A stretch of 64,000 nt of DNA from Nectonema munidae. Its lineage: Eukaryota > Nematomorpha > Nectonematoida > Nectonematidae. Within the stretch, counting starts at the first letter, position 1, and every line of letters starts with the position of its first letter. The stretch spans positions 413,728-477,727 of the forward strand of contig JAUIRK010000136.1 of assembly GCA_030549495.1 (NCBI GenBank). The letters are read 5' to 3'. The notes under the pieces are model-generated. The model did not search any database. It was not told the origin of the DNA and worked only from the letters and a program-made list of their open reading frames with translations. Position numbers and translations under genes: made by a program. Shown here in pieces: positions 34,160-47,189 of the stretch.

Positions 34160-35840
34160 ATGGAAGCTGGAAAATCATCTCATCAAAAGTGTACCATTTT
34201 TTGAAAAAAGATGATTCAATACAATTTATTAGAAAAGCGAATAAAGATCTTTTTATAAAATTCTAAAAGGTAAAAATAAAACATTATCTCCTCAATCGTT
34301 AGATAATGTAATATATTTACATAGATATTATTCGGTTTTGAAACGTTATCCTTCATATAAAAGGAGAATCTTATGGATCGAAAAACATGCAAAATTGAAT
34401 GGCTCAAATATTAATCTTTGTGTATACGAATATATTGCCGAATTTCCAATTTATTGGGAATTTCCAAAATTTCATTACATGGGAATAGTAAGATTCCTAG
34501 TTGCGAATATATAAGAACTGAACATAATACTTTTGAATACATAAAATCTTGCTTTCAAAAGAAAATACCCCCTAAAAAGATATATAGTCAATCATTGAAA
34601 AATGAAGATTATATGTGACGGAATTCATCTATTATATTTAATAGAAAATATAATGAATAAAAATTCATCCTTAAATGGCGAAAAAACTTTTGTGATGAAA
34701 TACATGAACTTTTATCTCTACCTTCAAAAGGTCATTTATATATAAAACGAGTGTCTCAAGTTGGGAATAAATCAAATAAAAGCAAATGATACATATGAAA
34801 TCTTGTATTTTATATCAAAAAAACTTATGCTGTATTATGGGAGTTGATAAGACTTATAACCTAAGTTCTTGTTTTGTAACTACTAATGTGTTTCGTGATA
34901 AAAACATTCTTTCAAAAAAAAGTAAAAAACAAGGTCTTTTCCGGACCATTTTTTTTTACATTTTGACTCAACTTTTTAAACTTTTTGCGAGTTTTTCTTT
35001 TATTTAAGGCAAATTTTATTTGCAGACATTACATGTAAGAGTTTACAAAATCATATAATTGGAACCGATGAAGCGTATACATTGGTTAAATCAATTAATT
35101 TTTGTTTTGACGAGGTCAAAATATTACTCTGTAAGAGGCATTTAAAAGAAAACATTCAAAGAAACTTGAGTAAAAAATTTGGAGTGAACAAAAAAGATAT
35201 AGATGAATTTTTAGAAAAAATTCCTAAATTTGCGGGCTGGCATATTCAACATCATATATTGAATATAATGAGAAAGAAAAAAAGATTTTATCAACCTACC
35301 TAGATAAAATTGGTTTTTATTTGTTAAAAAAACTCTCACCAAGGATTGAGAAGTTTATATTTGTTCCTAGATCCCTTTTCCCTTTCATTCCATCTAATTG
35401 GAATAATAATCTATCAGAATCTTTAAATAATATTCTCAAGTTGTCAATAAACTGGAAACCTAATAGTTTGATTGATTTAATTACCTGTTTACATGATCAA
35501 ACAATTTTTGAAGAAAAAACGATCAAAGAATCGATACATGGTATGGGTAACTATCAATTAAAAGATGAAGCAAAAAATTTTTTGATTTAAATTTTTTTTA
35601 GAATCAATATGATGAACAAAAGAAGGGAGAAGTTTTCAAAAAAGTAATAGAATCAAACAAAAACTAGTTTTTTAAAAACTTTGTTATTTCAAAAGATGGT
35701 GAATTAACAGTGAAAACCAATAAACTTGCATCTAAACCCTGTCCAACCAGTTATAAAAGGTAATATTTCCAGCTAATTTTTTATTATCCTTTACATATAA
35801 TTTTTTCTATTTTAAGATCGAAGAGAGCAACAAGTTAATC
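34160..35840 (+). pseudogene. MULE-like transposase relic
   Basis: Plus-strand pieces in changing frames: AEFPIYWEFPKFHYMG near 34430, then GVDKTYNLSSCFVTTNVFRD at 34840-34900 (region of the first catalytic D in MULE-like transposases), LLCKRHLKENIQRNLSKKFG at 35130-35180 (the C..H..L block), and NWNNNLSESLNNILKLSINW followed by KPNSLIDLI at 35400-35480 (the conserved E/N-rich block), then HGMGNYQLKDEAKNFL. A basic, Lys/Thr-rich tail (VKTNKLASKPCPTSYKR) ends at a possible short GT...AG intron (35759-35818). At least four frame changes. The family assignment is from general block similarity to animal MULE-type proteins. No terminal repeats were seen. Confidence 0.6.
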
Positions 35841-35859
35841 ACTTCAATCAAAAGCATAC

Positions 35860-36650
35860 AACTGATCAATGAAAAAAGCAAAATTAAAACCTAAATTAAA
35901 TAAATGAATTTATAACGTTATTGATTCAAGTATAGTGATCTTTTTAAGCCTATTATAAAACAGTCTACATACTAGATAAATAAAAAGAGTAAAGTTTCAA
36001 ACAAATTTATTTAAATAAAACGAATTTTGAACTCCACGAATCTTTATCAAGTTAAAGTACTAAATGTAGAAGATGTAAATGCTTTGAATGAAAAGAATTA
36101 AACGGAGTTAGAGTAGATGAGTAGAAAAGAGGATCTTTGGTACTGATAAGAGGCTGAGTTGTAATGAGATCTACTTGGTTGGAAGGATAACTGTTTAAAG
36201 ATTAATGACAGATAAAATCAGAGTGTGGGTTCATAGACCAGAGTTGAAGGAGGAGGCAAATTTTGGGTGTGAGGAGTTGTGTTACAAGTATGATTTACAT
36301 AAGGAAAAAAGTACATATAATAATGTATGAGGATGCATAGAATATTAAAGAAGAAGATTAAGTATAGAGGAATGAAAATATGGAGCAACAAATATATATG
36401 TAGGTTTAGATGAATATTGATACAAAATTATAAAATATAACGTATACTTATACATTATATTCATACAAAATAATAAAATAAAAGATTATACTCATAATCT
36501 TAATACAGTAAATGAGGCAAATTTTTTAATAAAATGTATAAAAAAAAAGAGCCCTATATTCACAGTTTTTGCTGAATGCATCAAGGTTAAAATTTGCAAA
36601 TATTTTCTGTATACAATTAATACATTTATCGGAATCTTTCTTTGACGAAA
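35860..36650. other. Noncoding stretch
   Basis: Purine-rich, no coding pattern. It ends at the 8-bp duplication TACATGAT of the next element. Confidence 0.5.
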
Positions 36651-36739
36651 TGGTACATGATCAGTGGCGTAGTCAAAGCGAAGTACATGGGGGGGGCACA
36701 AAAAATAGGCTTAAATTGAAAAATCTGAATCACCCTGAT

Positions 36740-37620
36740 TAAGTTTTTAACCCTATCAGTGACGGGGGCTAACTAAAATTTTTCTTGTACCAAATTGGCT
36801 AAAATTGATAGCTGCATATTTTTATACCATTTTCATGGCAGTTGAATGACCTTTTCATGTCCAAATCTGTCAATCAAAATCAAAAGTTAAATTTTTCAGC
36901 AAAATTCTGACAGTATCTCTAGTTAAGCTTATAAACTTGGTTCTATATTATATACTCGTTTGAAAATTTATAAATGTATACTTTGAACACACAACACTTT
37001 ATAGTTTAAATTTTTTCAAAATCATGGTTACTTTTTGGGAAATGACAATCAAAATTTTGATTGATGACAAATATATCTAATAAAATATACCTTCAAATTT
37101 TACATGAAATATATTTTTTTATATCAAATCGGGCATACGGATTTCATTTTTGAACTTATTTTTGGAATTTAGAAATTGAAAATACCTATAAGTGTGTAAC
37201 AAACATGCGGTTACTTCTAAAATCTGTCTCTGAAAACATTTATTCAAATTTTACATGGAATATACACATTATTATAACAAATCAACAATCGCAATTTCAT
37301 TTATAAATTCTTTTTGCATTTAGAATTTGAAAATGCTAATCAATGTAAAACAAATTTGCGGTTTATTTTTAAAATCTGTCTCCGAGAACATTAATTAAAA
37401 TTTTACATGAAATATACACGCTTTTATAAAAAATCAACAATGCCTATTTCATTGATGGATTGTTTTTGCATTTAGAATTTGAAAATATTTATAAGTGTGA
37501 AACAAAGTTGCGGTTTATTTCTAAAATCTGTCTTGGAGAACATTCATTAAAATTTTACATGAAATATACACATTTTCAAATCAAATCAACAATGCCAATT
37601 TCATTTATAGATTGAAAACA
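36740..37620. repeat. 150-bp tandem repeat array, locus 1
   Basis: Starts with TTAACCCTATCAGTGACGGG, then CCATTTTCATGGCAGTTGAA. Diverged units then repeat every 150-151 bp (anchor ACAAA..TGCGGTTTA at about 37201, 37351 and 37502), each with ATTTTACATGAAATATA and AAATCAACAATGC. The same units make up the array at 55.2-56.4 kb. No coding potential. Confidence 0.75.
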
Positions 37621-39314
37621 ATTGAATTCTGCGAGAATTTTCAGCAACACCTTGATAAGGTCATCAAGATTAATGTTCCTTGTATAATTTCTCATATATG
37701 ATAAAATTATGATTTCGCTTTCGTTCATGGAGCATTGATGATCTTTGTTCAGACAAAATGCGCTTCAAAAAAGAAACAAACAACTAAGATTCTTAATTCT
37801 TCTGCAAAGCTTAGTTTTTTCCGCTAATTCCAAAAATGTCTTTGTTTTAAGTTTAAACGACAAAAACATAGTCATGTAAATATATAAATTTACATTCTTG
37901 AATTACAATTTTTGACGATAACTCAAATATATATTATATAACCCATAACTATTATATAAATACATTATTGAATTTCAAAATTTTAAAATATTTAATAATT
38001 TTAAATTTTAAAAACTTCTAAATTTCAAATTTAAAAATAATATTTAAATAATTAAATATTTTAAAAAAGTAAAAAAAATGGAAAAATTCTAATTTAATTT
38101 GGAATTCTATTATTTAGAAAATTACTTAGGAAGTTGAAAAGGATTTAATATGCTGATTCAAATATATTCAGATAAATTGTATATTTTCAAATATAAAACC
38201 TCATTCAAAATAAATTGCAAAATTATCAGAGGTCTGGCAAGACCTCCGGGGAGACAACTCGCCAAACTTGCCAGCCTTATTATATATTTAAATGTGTAAA
38301 TCGTAAAATGCTTAAAAAATATACTTAAAATAAAAATTTTCAAAAAATATTTTACATACATATTGAAAGCCACATTTCAAAAATTCTACCTAAAAGTTCA
38401 AAAAATTTAACTTTGAAATTGCAGTTTTATTTCATAAAAACTACCAATACTACTTTTTGAAAATTTTTACTTGTTTGATTTGAAGAAAGAATTAAACTGT
38501 TTTTCAATATTATGGACTTTACTTCGAAAAATTTTGTCTAAATTTTTGAAAAAATTACGGACCACCTTTTGAGTGAAGAATAATGTGAAGATTTTTAGAA
38601 AAAAAATTGAATGAAAATGATATCATTGGAAAGGTATACTCTTTGTGGTTAACATAGGCTAGGTTATACAAATAAATATATTTTCATTTTTCCAAAATCT
38701 GCTTTTATGTGAGGTCAGTCAAGTTTTATCTAGTTTCAAAAAATACAAATAATAATTCATGTTCTTAATTTATATAATATTTTTTCAATATTTTATATTC
38801 ACAAAGGTAAAATATGATTTTTACATTTTAAAATTTCATAGTTGAAGAAAACTGTCGAAAATTAATATATATTTTTTACTTTTTATGGGTCAGTAGTTAG
38901 GTAGGTTAGTATTTTTTTCTAATAAATTTAAAATTATTTTTGAAGTGAAAAATTTTGATCGAATGTACAAGATTTGAAGCTATACTCTTTGTGGGTAAAA
39001 TAGGCTAGGCTTTACAAATAAATATATTTTTATTTTTCCAAAATCCGCTTTTATGTGAGGTCAGTCAACTTTTATCTAGTTTCAAAAAATACCAATAATT
39101 AACGTGATGAGTTTATATATTATTTCTTCAAAATATTATATTCACAAAAGTAGAATATGATTTTTAACATTTTAAAATGTCATAGTTAAATAAAACTGTC
39201 GAAAATTAATATATATTTTTTACTTTTTATGGGTCAGTAGTATAGGTCAGTATAATATTTTTCTAATAAATTTTAAATTATTTTTCAAGTGAAAAAAGTC
39301 GATTAAATGTACGA

Positions 39315-39840
39315 GTTTTGTTTGATAATCGTAGTCTACTTTTATATAGTTTAGATACAACCTTTCTAATTTTTAACGAAGGGCATTCGTTATATTTATA
39401 CCGACAGTGTGCGAAGAATAAATCACATTATTGATTGATTTTAGAGCTAATTATGCGAAGAAAGATTAACACATGTTGCATTACGCGTTTGTGAGCGCAG
39501 TGAATTCTTATCTCACATACGCTTCACCACATCTTTAGCACGCGTGTGTGGTTTATTATGTCGATTGAATGTAAGAGTTTTGTTGGATAATCGTAGTCTA
39601 CTTTTATTTAGTTTAGATACAACCTTTCTAATTTTTAACGAAAAACATTCGTTATATTTATACCGACAGTGTGCGAAGAATAAATCACATTATTGATTGA
39701 TTTTAGAGCATAACTATGCGAAGAAAGTTTAACACATGTTGCATTACGCGTTTGTGAGCGCAGTGAATTCTTATCTCGCATACGCCTAACCACATCTTTA
39801 GCACGCGTGTGTGCTTTATTTTATCGGGCTAGTGTACGCT
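39315..39840 (+). repeat. 262-bp tandem duplication in copy A
   Basis: Two units start at 39315 and 39577 (GTTTTGTT(T/G)GATAATCGTAG), each with CCGACAGTGTGCGAAGAATA, GCATTACGCGTTTGTGAGCG and TTAGCACGCGTGTGTG. Similar units occur in copy B at about 48349, 48608 and 49775. The GC-richer tail may fold (GTGAGCG with CGCTTCAC). Confidence 0.8.
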
Positions 39841-41190
39841 TAGTTTATTTGTATTTTTCCTAGCTTAAATCTTAGTCAAATATTAAAACGCTTATAACTT
39901 TCACATTTCTCAAAAAAATGCATCATGCGATATACAAAATTAAAGCATTTTTTATGGCCTTTCAGAATACATTACTTATATCATAAGTACTTAAGAAATG
40001 CCATTTTACTGTTTTTATTTTCCATGGGCTTCATACCATTAATTAGCAGATAAGGGATGCATTTTAAACTAAAGCTCCTTTCATTATGACAAATTTTTAC
40101 CTATATTATGTGACAATTTCCAGCACAATTATAAAGCGACTCTACTCTCAGAATCTAAATTTATTTGTAGATTTTTATAAAATAGTATTAGTTTTTCCAT
40201 TTTTTTTATAAATTAACCTTCGTTTTTTTTATTGGTCAGTATAATCTTTTTCTAATAAATTTAAAATTATTTTTGAAGTGAAAAATGTAGATCGAATGTA
40301 CAAGTTTTGTTGGATAATCGTAGTCCACTATTTATTTTTCGATTTTTATAAAATCATTTTAGTTTTCGGTTTTTTATAAATTAACATTAGTTTTTACTTC
40401 TTTTGAATTAATCATCCAAAATTTAAGTGCGGGTTTGATTTACACTTTGATTCGAAAAAAATATGTTTTGGATAAATATTATTTTTATTATTGTTTACTG
40501 CATATAAATTTCTAAAGAGAAGATAAATAAATCAAAATATATGTTTTAATCAATTTTTATCAATAAGTAATCTCATGAATTTATTTTTTTTTCACTTTAA
40601 TCCTAAATTTATTTCTATATTTTTATAAAATAATTATAATTTTCGACATCCACATTGAAGAAATAATGAGTTTTGTTGGATAATCATAGTCTACTTTTAT
40701 TTAGATTAGATACAACCTTTATAAGGAATGCATTTTAAACTAAAGCTCCTTTCATTTGGACAAATTTTTACCTATATTATGTGATAATTTCTAACACAAT
40801 TATAAAGCGACTCTACTCTCAGAATCTAAATTTATTTGTAGATTTTGAATTAATCAACCAAAATTTAAATGCGGGTTTGATTTACACTTTGATTCGAAAA
40901 AATATGTTTTGGATAAATATTATTTTTATTATTGTTTACTGCATTAAATTTAAGGAGATAAGGGATGCATTTTAAACAAAAGCTTTTTTCATTTGGACAA
41001 ATTTTTACCTATATTCTGTGACAATTTCCAGCCCAATTATAAAGCGACTCTACTTTCAGAATCTAAATTTATTTGTATATTGAAGAAATATTTTTTCAGT
41101 ATAAAGAGTTTAGAAAACTCTTCTCTAATATGTAATGATATATTCTCATAACCTGTACGGTTGAACGCGGGTAGACAACTTGCGTGTTAT

Positions 41191-41340
41191 CTCCAACCTG
41201 TATACTACGATAATTCATCTCCAACCTGTATACTACGATGATTCATCTCCAACCTGTATACTACGATGATTCATCTCCAACCTGTATACTACGATGATTC
41301 ATCTCCAACCTGTATACTACGATGATTCATCTCCAACCTA
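41191..41340 (+). repeat. 28-bp minisatellite
   Basis: Five full units of CTCCAACCTGTATACTACGA + TGATTCAT plus a partial sixth, nearly identical except for A/G in the first unit. A more diverged version ends copy B (51070-51205 and 51356-51385). Contiguous identical units without spacers rule out a CRISPR array. Confidence 0.9.
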
Positions 41341-41479
41341 TCAGTTCATATTTTGCTAGATGTAAGATTTGATATACCTCATTCGGGGAGAGGATGTTAG
41401 ATCTACATATATTAAAAATTGTCCGAAAGAAGTATCTTACCTAATTGAAAATATAATAGTGATAAAAGAATGACTTCCA

Positions 41480-42250
41480 AAAACAACGTGTTGTTGTTCG
41501 TTACTTTTCAGCTCTTTTGAAATACCTTTGATAAAAAACCTAGGTTTTAATGTTTTCTTGGGAACAATATCAAAACTATTTTTAATAGCATTGATGCTAG
41601 TATTTTGTTCCTTAATATTATCAACTTTAATGGAAGCTGTTCCATCATTCTTTACTTTTATATCTAATACTTGTAGATTATTGTTTTTTTGGGATTAATC
41701 TTAGAAACGATGTCTTTTTTCAACTCGATAATTTTTGCTTTGTTAGGCTTGACAATGTTAGTTTTGATATTAATAGAATTAACTATATGATCAACACTTC
41801 CAGCCCGTCCCTCTCTCTTACTAACTATATTGGAATAAGTTTTGACACATTTATCTGGTTTTTCCAGTGCTTTATAATTCGATAATAATAAAGACATTTT
41901 GTCTATGAAACCATCTTACACATCTGATAAGATATATCCTTAACAATACTCGCCATATCACTATTAACTTCCCCTATTTTGTTTAAATAATGACCCTCTA
42001 TATTTTTTAAGGCTGTAACCAAATCACTATTATAAATAGCATCATTCGTCTTAGCACGTTTAGCAGTTGGACAATCTTCAAGCTCCATCTACGATACAAA
42101 TATAATTAAAGCAAAGGTAGCTTACTAACACAATGAAAGAAAAAAATATAACAAAATGAAAAGGGAATGTAAAAAAATAAAATGAGTTAATAACTATTAA
42201 AAGGTTAATTAAAGGTCAGGAAACGCATCAATTCAGCAATTTTTTTCCAC
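41480..42250 (-). pseudogene. 5' end of a second I-like LINE (ORF1 part)
   Basis: From ATG 42088: MELEDCPTAKRAKTND, then a frame change into SNIVSKREGRAGSVDH and NIKTNIVKPNKAKIIELKKD (41.73-41.80 kb), then KNDGTASIKVDNIKEQN and LKPRFFIKGI at about 41.5 kb. This parallels ORF1 of the LINE at 7084 (KTSIVNPTKAKLSEMNKDIV, VFKPRFIIKNI). The stretch up to about 42250 is the equivalent 5' leader. Zinc knuckles, ORF2 and the 3' end are absent. Loss of the 3' end is unlike the usual 5' truncation, so a deletion or a later insertion must have removed it. Confidence 0.8.
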
Positions 42251-42499
42251 CTTTTGTTGTATATAAGTGTTAAAAAAAATTAGGAAAATATATCGAAAAA
42301 ATATAATGGAAAACATGTCATCGAAAATGTCTAGTTTAAAATTTGCCAAAGATTATAATGGTAAAATTATTACGCTAATTCTAACACTAACCATGAAATT
42401 CAAGTATAAAAAGTTAAATTTTTATTTTCAAGGTACATGGGGGGGGGGGGGGGCACGGCCCCTCAGGCCACAACTTAGCTACGCCTCTGTACATGATTC

Positions 42500-45190
42500 A
42501 GATTTATGGCCTTCAGCGAAAAAATTATAGACGTTTCTTTTGTTCCTACAATATGAAGATGTATGACCAAAACTGCAACAATTTGTGCATTGCTTGCATG
42601 AATAAAAATCAAAAATCTTGTAACAACACTACGATAAATACAAATTACTAAGTTTGTTATTCATCATTTAATTTCTTTTGGAAAAAGCTTTTTTTTAAGT
42701 AATGGCTTTATGTATTCATTTATATTTATTATTGAGTCAAGTATCAATTCATCACTCAAATCCTAATATAAATTCTTAGGGATAATTTTAGAGTAAAATC
42801 TGGGATCTTTAGTACGTTTATTTTTGGTTTCAGTTTCCAAAAGAGATTTAGCATTCTCCAAGATTGGGAATCTGGTAAAATGAATATTGTAAAAAATTGG
42901 GTCAATCAAATTCCTTCAATTTTTGTGAGTTTTCCTAATATCGCTTGGTGCATTATAAGTAAAAAAAACTTAACAGACAAAATGAGAGAATTGAGCAAAT
43001 AATTTGGAAATATATGGAGAACTTAGCAATTCAAGGCACAAATCTAATTTAACAAAATAGCGCCATCATAAACGTGAGTTGAATGTATAAGATGGGAATT
43101 GATATACGAATTGATTAATATAGTGAACATTTACTATGAATAAAAATTTTTATAAATAAAATTGAATTTTTAGTTTTTATTTACAAAAAATCTACTCTAT
43201 GATATTGCAAAAATTTTGAAATTATCATTATTTACAATATAAAAAATTGTTAAATTGTATAGAGAAATTATAACCAGTAGGGCAACAAAAATTAAAACAA
43301 GTCCTACCAAACACACGCTTCAAATTTATAGTCTAACCGTTGTTTACACTTCTTTAAAAATCCAGCAGCTACTTACACGTATTAGTGCTATAATTCCTAA
43401 TAAAAAGAAATATATTTTTTTTATTCCTAATCCATAAATTTCAATCATAACAGAGAAAAATAATACGAAGAAAATTCAAATCAAACATAAAACACAAGAG
43501 AAAAAATTTTAACTCCATAAAGCATTTTAAAGTTACTGGTGATCTAAACTTCAAAATTAAGGGTTAGTCTAAAATAAGCTGCACAAAAAGCTGCAAAAAG
43601 AAACGTCAATTACTAAAAAACTACAAGAGTTATTAAGACAAAACTTAACATACTTATAAAACTCGAGCTTTTCTTTCTATCAAAACACTTTGCAGTGAAA
43701 AATTTTGTGTAAATTTGGAGTTCTGAGGGTTCAAAGGCAAAAAATTAACTTGTGAGAACCATTTCTGTTGCCTTGAAATTAATTTTAATATCAGAGAGAA
43801 AGGAAAATTTTTATAAATAAAAATAAAAAATAAACAAAAAATAAGAATGTTTAAAAAAAATAAAACTGTTAAATAAGTTTTATTTCTTTTAAAAATTAAA
43901 ATCAATAACAGAAAATAATTAAATTAAAAGTTTTATTTAAAGTTTGCAATCGTTCTCACTTTTTTTTTGAAATTGTAGTTTAACAGTTGGTAATCTAAAT
44001 AGGCAATGATAACGATTAGGAAAATGAATTTTATATCTACGAAAAAATTATATTTATCAATTCTAATGATGTCCTAAAAATGAGAAATTGACGATAATTA
44101 GATTTCTAAAAAGAATTATATAAATAATAAGAAATTTATCTTTAAAAAATTATTTGTTTCTTTTTTATCATTAAAGTAGTTTAGATTATCACCCATCAAA
44201 ACAGAAAAAAAGAAGATAGTAAACTATGTTAGTTGTCTGACTTTTATGAATGTAGCTTTCAACTTTAAGTTCAGCTTAGACACTGCTCATATTTTAATGT
44301 AAGCAGTCTCTTTCGTGTTTTCATTATTAAATCACCACAAACTATTGTACTTCTACAGTAAAAATTAAATATATTTACTCATCTTCATAAACTCTAGCGA
44401 AATTTAATTTAAAATGATTTTTCTTTAATTATTTTGTTAAAATTGTAACTATATAAAAAATGTACAGATGTATGTTTTTTTCAACAATACAATAGAGGAA
44501 TAGAATTTTATATTTTAAAAAACATAATAATCAAAAACATAACAAAACTTTGATTAAAAGAATCATAGAGTAGTGATTAAAATGGAGATTAAAGGGATAA
44601 TAGTAGTAAGAGTCAACTTTGATGCCATGAATTTTTACCATAAAGATTGTTTCGTTTTTAATATTGCATGATTATCTATATATAAATTAATTTAATTTCA
44701 ATCAAGAAATTGCAATTTTATTAGTCACTTGATATTTAGAAAACAAATAATAAGCACAAAAGGTTTTTACTGTTAGATATTCTTATATATCACTAGGATA
44801 AGCTTGTTTGTCCCCAGCTTTCCTCGAGACATTGGATTCTAAATCCTAGTGATTCTATGTCCTCTTAAAGATCATTGATACCCCGTTGGGTCCTGCTTAA
44901 GGGAATTGGTACCTTTAAGCTAGGTCCTGTTAAAGATCATTGGTACCTGTATGATTCTAGGTCCTAAAACTTTTCACACCAAAAAATATTTTTTCAAATA
45001 TATTATTAATATTTTAAAGATCTCGCATTATACATATGATATGTGTCTGTGTGTATATAAGTTTATGTAGGTTCAAAAAATTGGAAAAAATTGACTTTTA
45101 CTGAGAGAAAAAATTGACTTTATTGACTTTTTAAAGTTTTTATTGAATTGAACAATTATGAAGACTTTAGAGAAAGTATTGAAAAATACC
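42500..45190. other. AT-rich noncoding stretch
   Basis: No coding region recognised. At 44860-44970 short imperfect repeats of TTAAAGATCATTG(A/G)TACC and TAGGTCCTG occur two to three times. Confidence 0.45.
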
Positions 45191-45700
45191 AAAAGATTCC
45201 ATAACTTTGTAATACAACAACATATAATTAATGACATTTTCTGATTTAAAATTCGACCATTTTTTCAGTTTAGAAAAAGATCTTTCTACTTCTAAAGTTA
45301 AAACTTGACAATTTTGCTATTTGGGATAAGTACTGGTAGAGATTTGAGAGTTTTCCATATTCATGATTTTATTTGAATCTATTTTCAAGATAACTTTCAA
45401 CGCTACATTCGAAAATGAAATAATATTAAAGAAACAAGTAAAGGCATCTTTGACTGAAAAGGTCTCTATGTTGACTTTTTCCGACTAAATCAATGAATCG
45501 TGAATATTCTCTAATTATTGTTAGCAAGTTTTGACACAGATTTTCTTTTTTAACAATTTCTTGATATTTGGCAATAAAATTCCATCATCTTCATCATTAA
45601 TTTCTTCACTGCTGAAAGATTTTAATGAAAATATTTGGCTGCTTGCAACCAATTTGTCAACTTAATTACAATTGGAACTGAAGTGTTGCCGCTAGGTTTG
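45190..45700 (-). pseudogene. hAT transposase C-terminal fragment (weak)
   Basis: On the minus strand, LTLEVERSFSKLKKWSNFKS followed by ENVINYMLLYY at about 45190-45305 resembles the hAT dimerisation block (VERSFS.LK). Upstream, SSEEINDEDDGILLPNIKK and VKDAFTCFFNIISFS near 45450-45620 could be its remains. Strongly degenerated, one short motif only. Confidence 0.4.
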
Positions 45701-46249
45701 AAAAGAGAACGTCTTTTTCTATTACTAATTTTGAATGATTTAATGCCGGTAATCTACAATTTTGCAGGATAACTTAACTTTTAAGGTAAACTTGTGTAAA
45801 AGATGTGAAAAACATGCAATGATAAAAAGTTTGGGAATAAAATTAGGCACATTGAATCAAAAAGTGTTAAATATAAAAAATTGACTTTATTGACCTAATC
45901 TCGAAAAATTGACTTTGATTGACTTAAAAATTTTAAATTAGTTAGAAATTTTTTAGACTAAACAAATAAAGATCTTAAAAGAGTTTTTGCTAAACGGAAA
46001 TAAAAGTTGACTTTATTGACTTTTACTCGCCCTGGTAATGACTTATATATTTTTTTGCGGTCAAAGTTAGAAATTTTTTTATTTTATCAAGAGACAAAAA
46101 AGTATTTTAAAAAATTCAAACTTAAAATATTTATACATTTTCGTAATTAGTATAATATTACCTTTAAAATGAGATATTAAAATGGAAAATTTGATAAATA
46201 AATAAAAAAAACAATTTTTTCAACGTATTATTTTTATATATTGGGTATA

Positions 46250-46930
46250 TTTTATAAATATGCAAAAAAAATGTAATTAATTTATTAATTAAAAAATTAT
46301 CGGTATTTTTTCGAACTAGATAAAAGTTAACTGACCTCACATAAAAGTATATTTTGCAAAATGGAAAATATTTTGTTGGTAAAACATAGCCTATATTAAG
46401 CACAACGAGTATAGCTTTCCTATGATACCATTTTCAATAAAAAATTGTTGTTTTAATCTTCACATTATGTTTTCAATAAAAAATGGTCACTTTTTTTACT
46501 AAAATTTAGACCAAATTTTTAGAAGTAAAGTCCAGTTATCAAAAAACCATTTTTTTTTCAAAAATACATTATTCTAGCGTATACAGCAAACGATAAGCTT
46601 TTAAATGCATCATGAAAAAGGAACATTGAAAACAATTTAATTTTTCTTCAAAACAAATAAGTAAACATTTCCAAAAAAATCGTCTTATTAGTATTAGTAA
46701 TATTATATATTACATAAACATTTCAACCAATCATATTATTTTCATGAAATAAAACTGCAATTTTTAAGTTAAGTGACTTGAACTTTTGTGTAGAATTTTT
46801 GAAATGGTTTGCTTAATATGTATGCAAAATATTTTTAGAAAATTTTTATTTTAAATGTTTTTTTATTTTACAATTTTTATATAATAAGGTCTGGCAAGTT
46901 GTTTTACCGGAGATCTTGCCAGACCTGTGA
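46250..46930 (-). repeat. Diverged inverted copy C of the large repeat
   Basis: On the minus strand from 46930: GGTCTGGCAAG...CTTGCCAGACC (the same hairpin head as copy A), then AAAATAAAAATTTTCTAAAA, ACATATTAAGCAAACC, TTTTATGTGAGGTCAGTTAA, matching the first 0.6 kb of copies A and B at roughly 80 percent by eye. It lies head-to-head with copy B, about 260 bp away. Confidence 0.75.
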
Positions 46931-47189
46931 TATGATTCGCTTGAAATTATTATATATTAGAAGATTACAAAGATATTCGGAACCTTGACACATGATAAAA
47001 ATTCGAGATATTTAAAAATATTCTCTCCATATCCCTTAGCTATAAAAATCATATTTAGAAATACTAAAATATACCAGTTCAAAATATTGGTTTTTATCAG
47101 AAATGAAAATTGTTTAGAAAATTTACAAAATAATTATAATTTTATTATAAAAACAAATAACAAGATAAATAAACAGTTTTAAAATATAT

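Larger units (their letters stand above)
38220..41400 (+). repeat. Large noncoding repeat, copy A
   Basis: The head has an inverted repeat (GGTCTGGCAAG...CTTGCCAGCC at 38227-38276) followed by AATAAAAATTTTCAAAAAAT and about 3 kb of AT-rich DNA shared with copy B (47190-51310) and, for its first 0.6 kb, with inverted copy C (46250-46930). It contains duplicated CTTTTATGTGAGGTCAGTCA segments, a 262-bp tandem pair, and a 28-bp minisatellite at its end. No ORF, no LTR-like ends and no transposase, so I cannot classify it. Confidence 0.8.
36662..42489. mobile_element. 5.8-kb composite with hAT-type ends and exact duplication
   Basis: TACATGAT at 36654-36661 and again at 42490-42497 flank CAGTGGCGTAGTC on the left and GCTACGCCTCTG on the right (inverted, one mismatch in the first twelve bases). 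Each end is followed by a G/C tract (GGGGGGG at 36690; a longer one at 42428). No transposase is present. Contents in order: a 150-bp tandem array (37080-37620), repeat copy A with a hairpin head (38220-41400), a 28-bp minisatellite (41191-41340), and the 5' end of an I-like LINE on the minus strand (41480-42250). Either the ends carried foreign cargo, or a short MITE was later filled by other insertions. Confidence 0.85.

Noticed and set aside
38227-38276. Helitron 3' hairpin for the GGTCTGGCAAG palindrome
   Set aside because: No CTRR end or TC start could be placed, and no Rep/helicase coding sequence is present, so the class was left open.
41191-41340. Regular 28-bp repeats that could look like a CRISPR array
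   Set aside because: The units are directly contiguous with no unique spacers, and the context is a eukaryotic transposon region. It is a minisatellite.
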